Shown here: piece after piece, positions 26,030 to 36,649 of the stretch
Layout of the letters: every line of letters starts with the position of its first letter
Numbering within the stretch: the stretch's first letter is position 1
From: Tetrahymena elliotti 4EA
Lineage: Eukaryota; Ciliophora; Oligohymenophorea; Hymenostomatida; Tetrahymenidae
Direction: 5' to 3'
Length of the DNA stretch: 64,000 nucleotides
Assembly: GCA_000231825.2 (NCBI GenBank)
Contig: JH720294.1
Coordinates: 2,127,517-2,191,516, forward strand
Program-made: the position numbers and the translations under genes
The notes under the pieces: generated by a model
What the model was told of the DNA's origin: nothing
Databases searched by the model: none
The model's input: only the letters and a program-made list of their open reading frames with translations

Positions 26030-27549
26030 TCAAAGTTAGTTTTCAGTGCTGGCAATTTTTTAAATTTAAATATTTTTAGCATCTAATTAATCATTAGAAG
26101 TTCTTTGATAGAGATTATTACTAGTCTTTTTGAAGTAAAAAATAGCTATAACAAAAGAGACAAAGGTCAATCCGAATAAGACACCAAAAACAATAGCCAT
26201 AGCCTTATTTGATTAGTTTTCAGACTATTCTAAGATTTGTGTACTAGAACTATTTTCTTTTAGGGAATTGTTGTTATTTTAATTGCTCCAAGGTTTTTCA
26301 TAAGAGAGAGGAGAAGTAATCTTGATCCTTCCTTTTTCAGAACCTAAAACTGATTGTAAGGTATAAGCAAGTCTGTATCCAGCAGTGACAATTCTCTTTT
26401 GGATCAAATCAAAACTGCTTTTGTAAAAGCTATCACCTTCGTGAATTTCTTTATTTTTCAATAAGAATGGATAGATATTTTGCAAAGCTAATTACCAGCT
26501 TTCATCAGCCCAATCCTTGAACGATACTATTTTATTATTCAAAAAAATTAAATTTACTTAAATTTCATTCAAACATCAAAATCTAATTAATTTTCTGCAA
26601 ATTAATAAATTTTTTATTTTATTGATAAATTTTGCAAATCAAAAATATCTATTGGAGTAATTCATTAATTATTTGTTTGGTTTTTTATTAAAATTTTTGT
26701 TGGGTTAGTTAATAGGAAGATACTTCCTTTTTAATACAATTGATAAAGTATAAAAAATAATACTCATTTTTTGAGAAGTTAATAAATAAATGAATTACAT
26801 GAGTTGTCTATTTTTAAGGTATCCTTAGGATATTAAGCCATAATTCTGTCAAGTTCACCTTCGAAGTACGATTTGAAAGTCTCATTGAGAGGTCTAACTA
26901 ATCTGGTAGCCCAGGTGTAGTAGAAGCATGAAGAGTCAAAGTAGAAATGGATGTTTGTTGATTTCTTTTCACCATTGCTGTAGTAAAAATCGATGAGCTA
27001 TTTGTTACCACCTTAGTCACCCGAAAATTCACTTTTATCATTCTTGAATGTGGAATTGTAATAGCTACCAGAATGGTGAGGCATGTGGATATCACCAACA
27101 ATGTGGACTAACATCTTCAACATATTAACTTTGAATTCAGTGATTTAACCAACAAATTTTTCTCTGGTTAAAGCCTTGACGATATTGGAGTAAGCATTAA
27201 CAGCATTTTCGGAATCAGCCATGGGATCTTTCTTCAAAACGAGGTTTTCAGGATTACTATCTTTGTTACCGATGTAATGCCACATTTCCATAGCTTTTTA
27301 GGAATCACCATAAATCTTAATGTCATCAGCCCAGACAGCATTTTCTTCATAGCTAGTTATAGAAGTTGTATCAACTCCTTCAGCTGAGTAAGTATCGAAG
27401 TACTTGGCAGTAATATTGTAAACATCTATATCATTTTTCATGAGTTCTCTCTTGGCTATACCAAGGATAAGCATGTGAGGAACTTCGTGGAAGCAAAGGC
27501 AAACTTGAGAGATGGCCAAAAAGGAGAGGAGAACTAGTGATAATTTCAT
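26030..27549 (-). CDS. S1/P1-type nuclease with C-terminal membrane anchor
   Basis: Model complement(join(26030..26526, 26799..27549)), 415 residues, one phase-1 intron of 272 nt. Residues 1-19 (MKLSLVLLSFLAISQVCLC) are a signal peptide. The mature protein begins FHEVPHMLILGIA, matching the PHMLI start of protozoan S1/P1 nucleases. Metal-site motifs follow: WADDIKIYGD, MWHYI, HIVGDIHMPHHSG (family HxxGDxHxPxH), DQGGNKQLIDFYYSNG and, after the intron, DWADESWQLA. The family uses three zinc ions to hydrolyse single-stranded DNA/RNA and 3'-nucleotides in acidic or extracytoplasmic compartments. The Trp that usually begins the mature enzyme and binds zinc is not obvious (Phe/His instead). A single hydrophobic segment near residues 358-382 and a 33-residue tail suggest a membrane anchor, as in trypanosomatid 3'-nucleotidase/nucleases. 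Confidence 0.93.
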
Positions 27550-29647
27550 TTTATAGAAAATAAGCTATTTTTAAAGGTTTATTTATTTTTTATTTTTTTA
27601 TACATTTTGGAATAGGCAGTAAATGGATATTTAAATGAAAGTTTGCTTAAATTTAGAGATATAAAAAATGATCACATACTAGAAGAAGAAGCTTAACAGA
27701 AAGTATTTCATTTAAATAAATCCTTCTTCAGTCGTAATTTTAATTTAGAAAATAGTAAGCACAAATAATACTTAATTTACACTTCCTTCATATTTATCTA
27801 TCTTAACACATTAATTTTCAATACTTTTTAGGACTACTAGAACCTATTAAGTAAAGCCGATACATAAAATTAAATTAATTTAAAAGCAAACAAGCAATTG
27901 ATATTTATTGAATTCTTTTAATAGCTATTTTTTATTTAATTAAATTGTAAACTTTCCCTCTTCCATTTGAACAAGCATTAATCTCACCAATTTAATATAT
28001 TTTTGTAAAAAGATGTCTTAAAGTGTAAAGCAAGTATTGAAGTAAGTATTGAAATAATCTGAGTGGCGTAATACTAAGGAAAGTAACATTCATCAACAAA
28101 ATATATCATGAGAGAAAGTTCATGTACTATGCACTCATTTATTTTTAGTAGAGAATGCTCATTACATTACATTTACTTAACTTTCCTTAACAAATCCCCC
28201 ATTTATTTTTATGATTATGAGAAAAGCGTCATTTAATTATTAAGTCCCCCTTCTGTATAAAATTTGAACAAATAATTAAGAAAGTAAACTTTAGATAGCA
28301 ATTTTTAAATAGCTAGCCAATTAAGCCAAAATATTACTAAGGATAACCATTTTTTTTGTAAAATTACAAAATTGAAAATGAAATCTTTGCTTTTTAAATG
28401 TTTTTTAAAAGATTTGAATTAGAAAATATGAAGAATTAAAGTAATTTAGGTATTATAAAGGTATTTCTCAAAGCCGAATATATTAATTATATTTACTATT
28501 ACCATTAACCTAAGCTCTTAAGCATATTTACAAAGTTAATAAGAAATAACTAGTAAAATGTATTAAATATTAGAATAAACCAAAGCAAAATAGCTTGCTT
28601 AACTTTAAATTATTAATAAATCCCATCCAAAGTTTATCTAAAGCACCATTAAATTTTTCTGATAGCTAGTAACTTAAAAACAAGTAGTATTCATTTTTGG
28701 ATAAGCTTCCTTCCTTCAATCAACTAAAAAATTTTCTACTTTTTTTCTATTTTTCAAGTTTACAAGCAATTTTTACTAAAAATACAAATACTTTCACCCA
28801 CCTTCTCCAGAAAATATAAACGAAAAATAAAAAATGCATTTGAAAAAAAAGCATTACATGATTAATCCATTTAAATTATAGCATACATCATATTTAGTTT
28901 ATTACCTTAATTTAATATGAAGTAGATCTAATCAGATTATTTCATCAGCTCAAATGAAATTTTAGCATCATTTTGTTTTGAAACTTACTCAATATTTTGA
29001 TTTATGCATAAAATACTTTAAAAATTAATGAGCAATTTTTATGAAATTGCCCTTCAAAAAAAAATTTTGAGAATTAGTAGATGTAATTCTATCATATTAA
29101 TTTAATAGCTATTTTCCGATTTTCAAATTTATTCTAATCCTTCTTTTAATTAAAAGATATAAGAATGGATTCTACTTCAAATATAACCAACTTTTTTGAT
29201 ATCCACATAAGAAAAAAATATTTTTGACCTATTGAATAATGTTATATCTCCTTTATCGTCATATTAGAAATTAACTAATCAATCATATCCACTCTAGATT
29301 AGCTATTATAAAAAAACTAAAAAATAATTTAAGTTTTTTGAAGAGATTCATTAAAAATAATTACTGTTTGAAATATCTCAATTTATAATTAAATTATGAT
29401 TATATTGATGTTGATTAATTTATTGGGTTTGAACACCAAATTTGAATGATTGATAAAGATTAATAAATAAATTAGATACTTATTTAAACATATTTAACAA
29501 TTTAAAAGAAATAATAGATAAATAACTATTACTTTTTCAAGAAATATAGAAAAGCAAAGAATATTTATATGATTATAATAATTAATAGATCAACAGATAT
29601 AAATAATAAATAAATAATACGTTTTTAAATATTAGGTAATTTTTCAA
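27550..29647. other. Spacer with no convincing gene
   Basis: About 2.1 kb. There is a 32-codon frame from 28013 (MSQSVKQVLKQVLKQ) and a 190-codon open frame from about 28429, but the latter is rich in Ile, Phe, Tyr, Asn and Lys as expected of AT-rich non-coding DNA. Two isolated CCCCC runs sit 50 bp apart at 28196 and 28246. I see no RNA gene. Confidence 0.55.
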
Positions 29648-30079
29648 TCATTTTTGAATTTAGTCTTTGATAAAGTTATCTAGTTTTTCAGGGGTACTGT
29701 CACTAACTTTTACAACTTATTTGGCTTATGAGAAATAAATGACTGTTGGGATAGATTAAATACTTTGTCCATAGGTAGTTGACTTTACATCATTCATAGG
29801 AGCATATGCAAAAACTTAATTTTTATATCTCTTTTGTAATTCTATGAATTTGTTATAAATTTATTCGGTCCTATAGTCAATCAGATAATCGCTTCCGAAC
29901 AAAACAATTACACTCTTATTTTATTTTATTGTATCATCTATTTACTATTAGTCTTTTAAATGAAGTAAAGGGCTTTTTTTGGTTAAATTAGATTCAAAGC
30001 TTAAAGTTCTTAATGTCTTAGCTTGAACCGCTGATGCTAATATGACTATTAATATAAATAAGTAAATTGAATTTTTCAT
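29648..30079 (-). CDS. Secreted thioredoxin-fold protein lacking CxxC
   Basis: Single-exon gene of 143 residues. MKNSIYLFILIVILASAVQA is a signal peptide. The rest fits a thioredoxin fold: KSVIVLFGSDYLIDYRTEQI for beta-strand and helix, FIELQKRYKNQVFAYAPMND, then SIQSIPTVIYFSQAKQVVKV with the conserved cis-Pro of the family (IPT), and STPEKLDNFIKDQI as the last helix. The active-site CxxC is replaced by SDYL, and there is no Cys anywhere in the chain, so it cannot be a disulfide oxidoreductase. It may instead bind clients or peptides in the secretory pathway, as do catalytically dead PDI-like domains; this is inference. Confidence 0.88.
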
Positions 30080-30867
30080 TTCTCAGATTTCTTCTACTTT
30101 TTCCTAAAATTAATTAATGTTTTCTAATTTAATTTATAAGGCAAATAATTGTCTTACTTTTTATCCGGTGATCAATTCATAAAAGAATACTTTGAGATTG
30201 ATCAATCAATCAATGTTTTTATAAATTTTTTTCTCATAATTAAATAAATAAATGTTTCTTAGCTCATTTTGTTAAAAAAATTTGTACGTTTTTATATTTA
30301 TTTTGTTTTTGACTGACTGAAAAGATATTTAATGAATTTTTTAATTTTCATTTTCTGATAAGTCGAATATTCTTTTCAGTAATCGTTCTTGATTTCAATT
30401 AAATTATTAGTTACTTACATATTTTTTAAAGACGTAAATCTATATTTATTTCAATTATTTCCTTTAATATCTCAAAATTCGTTTTCTAATTATTGTTCTA
30501 TAATTCAGAAAATGCTTATCCTTTTATTTTTTAATGAATTCTAAAAATTACATTAAATAAAGTTTAGATAAATACTTAAAGTAAGTTATTTTGTTTTACA
30601 TTTTTAAAGGTTTTTAGTTTTTATTAGTTGGTTAAGAAACATATTATTTAATTTTAAAAAATCAATTTAGGCTAATATTAACTTTATCAAAGCTGCTTAA
30701 TAATATCAATATTTTCAGGTTATCTTGTTTTTATTAATTCTAATAGATTATTTTTACAATAGATTTTTCTTGCTCAGACAGTTATTTATGATGATATTAT
30801 CATTTTTAGTTAACTAGTTTGTTTTAAGTTGTGAAATTAATTTCAAAACCTTTGTTCTTTTTTTTAA
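30080..30867. other. AT-rich spacer
   Basis: About 0.8 kb of AT-rich DNA upstream (in minus orientation) of the thioredoxin-fold gene. No coding frame or RNA is identified. Confidence 0.55.
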
Positions 30868-31247
30868 TACTATATAATCTCTCTAAGTTGGGCACTCAAT
30901 GGACTAAGAATTTTGCCCAGCATAATGAGTGTGGCTGGCCAACATATCAAAAAATCTATTTTAGATTAATTTTGGTTTATTAGATTATTAATATATTCTA
31001 AGCATTTTAACTATCTTTTAATCAAGTAATCTCTTATGTAAAGGAAGAAATTCATAAAATTATTATGTAAGAAAAATAAATGATTTCTCAACATAGAGAG
31101 ATTATTTTTAACCAAAATTTCAAAAAACAGCCCAACACACAAGTTAGTAAGTAAGATGCCAAACTTACTAAGAGGATTTACTATGGAAATAAAAAACCTC
31201 AACCATAGGACAAAAACTTTTGACCAGAATAGAGAGATTATACTGTA
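30868..31247. mobile_element. Possible degenerate Tc1/mariner-like non-autonomous element
   Basis: TATAATCTCTCTA occurs at 30873-30885 and inverted at 31230-31242, with a further inverted copy lacking the first base at 31094-31105. Read inward from the right end the sequence is TACAGTATAATC, then CTGGTCAAAAGTTTTTGTCC, which resembles Tc1-like termini (TA target, CAGT, then ...CAAAAGTTT...). Two copies of the motif at the right end about 135 bp apart recall IR/DR-type termini with outer and inner transposase sites. The left end matches only over the first 18 bases, and no transposase frame is present. The left part also folds as GTTGG...CCAAC with CACTCA...TGAGTG, so a structured RNA is an alternative reading. 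Confidence 0.4.
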
Positions 31248-31803
31248 TATTGATTCAATATTTTAGATAAAGAACAGAATATTTCTTTTTAAATTTTTAT
31301 CTAAATCTAATACACTCTCCATTCATATTTAATTTGCAGAGTTAAATTCTAATATTACATTATAAGCTTTAAATAAATATGGCATAATGAAATTTACTTA
31401 TTTTCATAGATTCATGTAAAATACTAGCTTAGAAATTTTTTTGTTCTTTATATTTATAAATACTATTTGATGTAAAAAGTAAAATTATTAAAAATTTTTT
31501 AGCATCTAAGAAATTTTCCTATTTGTATTTTTTATCAAATAAGTGATAATGCTTTTAAGAAAATTAAAGTCTGTCTGAATCAATGCAATTATATCCATAG
31601 CGTTTTATTATTTAGATAAAATAATTTTTGAATGAGTTTGATAGAAAGAAAGATTGAGTTAAAATATAAGAATAATAATAATACATACAAATATATACTA
31701 TATACTAAGTTTAGCAAAAAGAATGAATGAATTTATGTGAGTGTGTGTGGATTTACTAATTTAAACTATTTTAGTTAATTATTAGAGAATATAAATTAAG
31801 GTA
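31248..31803. other. AT-rich spacer
   Basis: About 0.55 kb between the possible element and the 3' end of the UTP18 gene. It contains a short ATATATACTATATACT stretch near 31690 and a GTGTGTGTG run near 31741. No gene is seen. Confidence 0.6.
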
Positions 31804-33396
31804 TCAACTGTAGTGCTTGAAATTATAAAGGTATGTAACACCTGCGTCATTACCTATAGCCATGTATTTTCCATTTGGACTGAAAGAAGCAGCAGTTACG
31901 AATTTAAGTTAAGTTTTAAAGTTAGGCCAGTTTTGATAAACGTTGAATGTTGGTAGATGGACCAATCTGATGGCATTTTTCTTCCACTTTGAAGCAGTTA
32001 AAAGTAATTCAGATTATTAGTTAAAGCAGAGAGTATCGACTGAAGTGGTTAAGTTTAAGATTTCTTTTGTGACAGTTTTTGACATAGTTTAAGTAGTTTT
32101 ATTGTATGAGTAGATATTGACAATACCACTGGGGGAAGAAGTAGATATGTAGTCACCGTTTGAAGAAACTCTAATTTTATTTGTTGCTTAAGTGCCTTGA
32201 TCTTAGTTAACATCAAAAATGCATCTCTTAGACAAATCCCATTGGTAGATTTTACCATTTTTACCTGAAGAGAACAAATACTTGGAATCATGAGAGAAAG
32301 CTACTGAAGTGCAAGGTTCATTCATTTTAAATTCAAATAGGAATTATTTGGTTTTAGCATTCAAAATCATGATATATCCAGGTTCACTAAATAAGGCAAT
32401 GTAGGCCTCATTGGGAGATAAAGCGAATTGTTCAATTTTTTAATCAAATCTTTGGGTGAATAAATGGGAAGAAATCTTCTCAATCTTATCGTTTAATAAA
32501 TTATATGAAAGCAAGTGCTTCTTTAAGCCACAAGCTAAGATTTCATTTTTAGAAGGAATAAAGCTGGCAGATAAAATAGGCATACCTTCTAAGTAGAGTT
32601 ATTTAAGTAATTTGACATTGTCTCTAAAAGCAGGTCTATTTTCTCTAATAGTGTATATCTTTACTAATTTATCCAAACTGGAAGTGAAGAAAATCTAGCT
32701 ATTTGGATGAAAGTCGATTGATTGAATCACAGCTTCGTGCTTGGTTTTAATAGGGGTTTAACCAATTCTTTCAATATCTATAATATCAGCTAATATGCTC
32801 TCAGGTTTACTGTCTTCAGCATATACGCTGTATTGAACTTTAAGCATATCATCTAAGATTTTATTGGGATTGTTATCAAATAATTAATCTTCTTCGCTTT
32901 CTTCCATCTAGCGTTTATTTCCCTTGTCATCATAAGCCCAGCCATAAAAATTAGTGTGTTTCAATCTATCATTATAAAAACTCTTAAGTCTGCGTTGATA
33001 TTCAGCACCATCTACAGTTTTTTCATCTTCTGTTTTACGTAATTTACGTAATCTTGCAGCTTGACTTAAATCGATTTCTACTTATTTGTCATCCTCATCC
33101 TCCCAAGCAGCTCCTTCATTATCATCATTAAATTCAGAGTGCTCAAGTGCATGAGAATCTTCATCTGCTTATTGAACATTCTCAGGATTAGCTTAATCAT
33201 TCTAACCTTCCTCATCACTTTCATCTTGTTGCTATTATTCATTATCTTCATCTTATGAATAAATAACATCATCTAATCCTTCTAACTCATCTACCTTCTT
33301 TTTGCCATTAAGAATTTTTTTCATCTTAATGATAGCCTTTCTATTAGGCTTTTCAGCATTGATCTTCTTGCTTGATTTTTTTTTAATTTCACTCAT
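31804..33396 (-). CDS. UTP18: U3 snoRNP / SSU processome protein UTP18
   Basis: Single-exon gene of 530 residues. The first 110 residues are basic then very acidic (SQDEDNEQQQDESDEE and similar), followed by the UTP18-typical AAWEDEDDKQVEIDLSQAAR and RLRKLRKTE region and FYGWAYDDKGNKR. WD40 repeats fill residues 215-530 (HEAVIQSIDFHPNSQIFFTS, PCTSVAFSHDSKYLFSSGKN, GKIYQWDLSKR, VTAASFSPNGKYMAIGND), ending AGVTYLYNFKHYS, close to the usual C-terminus of UTP18/WDR50. UTP18 is a subunit of the UtpB subcomplex in the nucleolar small-subunit processome, needed for early 18S rRNA processing. Length and domain order agree with the family. In-frame TAA/TAG appear at many Gln positions. Confidence 0.94.
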
Positions 33397-33959
33397 TTTG
33401 AATAATTTGATGGTGTGTTTATTTGCTTGTTTGAAAGAATCAATCTATAAAATATACAAAGTTGTTATAAGAATTTATTTTGACTTATCTATTAATTTGT
33501 CAATTATTTATTATTCTGATAGTAAAAGTAAATATATTTTTGATATAATTTAACAATAGCTATAATCAAATCATTTGCTAAATATGTATGTATGCATGTA
33601 GTCTTCAATCCATTATAAATATCATCTATTTTTTATGTCTTCTTTTCATTTATTTTTTTAATTGTTCATACAATCATTCAAGTTTTGATTGTTAAAATTA
33701 GAAAGATTAAATTTATTTAATCTTAATAAGATGCTTCATATGATATTCTCCTTTTAAATTTCTTAGTATCTTTAATCACCATTTAGATTAAATAATAATT
33801 CAACTAAGTAGAATTATCAAATCTTTCTGCATCCTAATTTTATTTCCAAATAAGCTTCTTTAATACTAAATTTAAAATAAATCAATTTTTTTATTAATAA
33901 TTAAAAATAAACTTTAAAATATTTCAAAAAAATTTAATTTTTAATAAATCTTTAAATAA

Positions 33960-34550
33960 TGATTTAAAACCATTTAAGGAAATAAGTTCTAATAGGATAC
34001 TAAGCTCAAAACTAAGAAAATTTAATTCACCTGACTGAATTTTTTAGTTATATCAGGTTTCTTTTTTTAATTAATATTAAAAGAAATATAAAAAAAATAA
34101 AATATTAAAAATTTGATTTTATTTCAAAAAGTTAATATTATATTGTAAAATACCAATTTAATATTATACTCAAAAAGATTATAATTTATAAATTAACTTT
34201 AACAACAATATTATATTATTTATCTACAACATTCATTATGGAATGAAAAAATAAAAATTAAAAAATTTTCAAGATTTTCTTTTTAAAATCTTTTCAGAAA
34301 AAAACCTTTAACATTTAATTGGAGGCTAAGCTTAAAACTTAGAAGATTTAATTTACATGAGTTAATTTTTTAGTTTTACCTTTTTCTATCATGTTTAAAA
34401 AATAAATTTTTTTTGATTAGCATCGAAAAAATAAATTTAAAAAATATTGAAATTTCTTATCAAATAATAAATAGTAAGAATGCTAGATAGATACCAAATC
34501 TTAATATTATACTCAATAAGATTATAACTTTGAAATTAACTTTAGCATTA
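33960..34550. repeat. Diverged direct duplication, offset about 325-343 bp
   Basis: Unit 1 (about 33960-34200) and unit 2 (about 34290-34550) share CTAAGCTNAAAACT (34000 and 34325), ATTTAATTNACNTGA, a following AATTTTTTAGTT, and TAATATTATACTCAA (34159 and 34502) with AGATTATAA and AAATTAACTTTA, in the same order. It is an old duplication of non-coding DNA. Confidence 0.7.
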
Positions 34551-34996
34551 TTTAATACTTATACAAAATATTATATAGATGGAATTATTTAAAAATATTT
34601 ATTTAAAATGTTCAAAGTGTGTGCTTAGAATAATAAATTATTATTTTAAGGTTTGTAATTCTAAAAATAGTAAAATAAAAAATATGTTTTTTGTATAATT
34701 TTGATGGATTTAATTTGCAATTTTAAAAATTATTAATAAACTCTTAAAATTTATCTGATGTTCTTAATAGAAGAATTTTTAAGTTCATTAAAAATTTACT
34801 TGTGAAGTGAAAGGTAGAAAAAATATTAATTTACTATTCTTAAAGTATTAATTTTCTTTTCATAATTTAAAATTATAATAACTTTTTTTAAATTGTATGG
34901 ACTTAAGCTAGCCTACAATTTAAAATAATTAGTTTTAATTATCTAAACTAATATTTCTTATTTAAATGTAATAATTCATCTTATTAAATAATAAAA

Positions 34997-35245
34997 ATGT
35001 CCTTGTTTCAAGAAAATTCATCTGATTTTTTCCTTTAAAATAAATCCCATATGGTCATCCATTTTTATTTTAGGAAAATAAAAGAATTTTTAAAAAAATT
35101 GCTATTTATGAAAACTTTTATCTCTAAATTTTTTGATTTAAATAAAGAGTAAGATAGAAGAAGTTTTTAAAGATTTTACAAAGTTAGAATAGAACTCAAA
35201 ATTTAACAGAATTATAAAAAATAGAAAGAAAGCAGAAAAATATGA
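34997..35245 (+). CDS. Doubtful small ORF of 82 codons
   Basis: ATG-initiated frame ending in TGA; the C-terminal half is basic and charged (FFDLNKEQDRRSFQRFYK). TGA is the only stop in this code, so frames of this size are expected by chance in AT-rich DNA. No partner exon, homologue or signal supports it. It could be a gene remnant. Confidence 0.2.
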
Positions 35246-35977
35246 AATAGCATGATGATTTTCACAAATTCAATGAAAAAAGTAATTTTAAGAAAAAGCA
35301 AATAGCAAAAATTAAAGCTTGCAACTTGAAAGTAGAATTTCCTGGAAGACAGAAAAATATGCATTTTTTTTATGATGAAATGAAAATAAAATTATAAAAT
35401 CTTCTTATTTTAAATAAATACTTAACTTTTATCTGTAACCATTTGCAAGCAAGATATTTAAGACATGCGAAATTTTAATTGATTGAGCTTAATTGATATT
35501 ATTTGGTGAGAAAAGTAGAATTCTAAGTCTGTTATTACATATTAATATCTAGATTTCACTTTCTAGAAAAGAATTTTCTTGTGAGATAGTTACTTACTAC
35601 TGTTTGCTTTTATAATCAAAATTTTTAAAAATTATCTTTTTGCTTGCTTATCTATCTATCTAACAAATATATAAATAGACTTTAACATATTATTTTAGAA
35701 ATAAAGGAAGATTGATTCATATTTGTTTAAAGAAAATTATCTATCTAAACATGAACATCCAATAAACAGGAAAGAATACATTTATATGTTGTTAAAGAAA
35801 TATTTATCTGAGAATGTAAAATGATATTAATTTTTTTATTAAAGATGATCAATTATGCTATAGGAGTAAAGAATACATTTTTTAATATAGAAATATCTAA
35901 CTACAAATGCAAATATAATGTTGAATTAGTGAATGTTTTAATAATATGTTTATTTATTTGTTAAGAGCAACAATGAA

Positions 35978-36649
35978 TCAGTTTCTCTTGATTCCATCTA
36001 AAAATTGTTTCTTTAAGTCTTTATCTTCTAAGAATTTACCACCATAAGCATAAGTGATAGTAGAGCTATTTTAATCCATTACTCCTCTTGCTTTTACACA
36101 ATAGTGAACAGCATTTATGTGAACTGCAACATCTTCAGTATCTACTATTGTTTGCACAGCAACAAGAATTTATTTAGTTAATCTTTCTTACACTTGAGGT
36201 CTTTTTGAGAAGAATCTCACTAATCTATTTATCTTACTTAAGCCAATAACTTTCTACTTAGGAATGTATGCAACAGTGGCGAAACCATCAAATGTGATAA
36301 AATGGTGTTCACAAGTAGTTGTAAGAGCTATATATTATATTTATATTATTTCATTATACTCCATTTTATTCTCTATTGTTGTCATATCAGGGAAATTGGC
36401 ATAATCCAATCCTTAAAACATTTCATTAATAAACATTTTGGCAACTCTTTGAGGAGTGTCTTAGATGCTATCATCAGTTCTGTCTAAAGAGAGAACATTA
36501 AGTATTTCTGTCATGCAATCTTCTATCTTCTTGATTTTCTCTTCATTAGTTAAGGGAGAGACATTGCTTGACATGGGATTCTCTACTCCTTTTCTGATTA
36601 TTGCCTATTTGACTTAAGAAGCTATTTCAGTAATATTGCTAGTTGACAT
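35978..36649 (-). CDS. folE: GTP cyclohydrolase I
   Basis: Single-exon gene of 223 residues. Family motifs: [60 protein letters not shown] followed by [33 protein letters not shown]. The zinc ligands (Cys and His of CEHH, Cys of HYCVKARG) and the catalytic His of the HYC region are present. The enzyme converts GTP to 7,8-dihydroneopterin triphosphate, the first step of tetrahydrobiopterin and folate synthesis; it works as a decamer in the cytosol. The N-terminal 40 residues are variable. Length is normal for the eukaryotic enzyme core. The Gln of IQDTPQ and several others are coded by TAA, a direct internal proof of the ciliate code. Confidence 0.96.

Larger units (their letters stand above)
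33397..35977. other. AT-rich spacer with a duplicated block
   Basis: About 2.6 kb between the UTP18 start and the GTP cyclohydrolase end. It holds a diverged direct duplication near 33960-34550 (listed separately) and an 82-codon open frame from 34997 (MSLFQENSSDFFLQNKSHMV) that may be chance. No RNA gene is seen. Confidence 0.6.

Noticed and set aside
28196..28250. Two CCCCC runs exactly 50 bp apart, reminiscent of G5 tracts that guide DNA elimination
   Set aside because: The known A5G5 boundary signals lie in inverted orientation about a junction and include A5. These runs are in direct orientation and lack the A tracts.
28429..29006. Open frame of about 190 codons on the plus strand
   Set aside because: It is rich in Ile, Phe, Tyr, Lys and Asn with no domain, splice or composition contrast. 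With TGA as sole stop in AT-rich DNA such a length occurs by chance.
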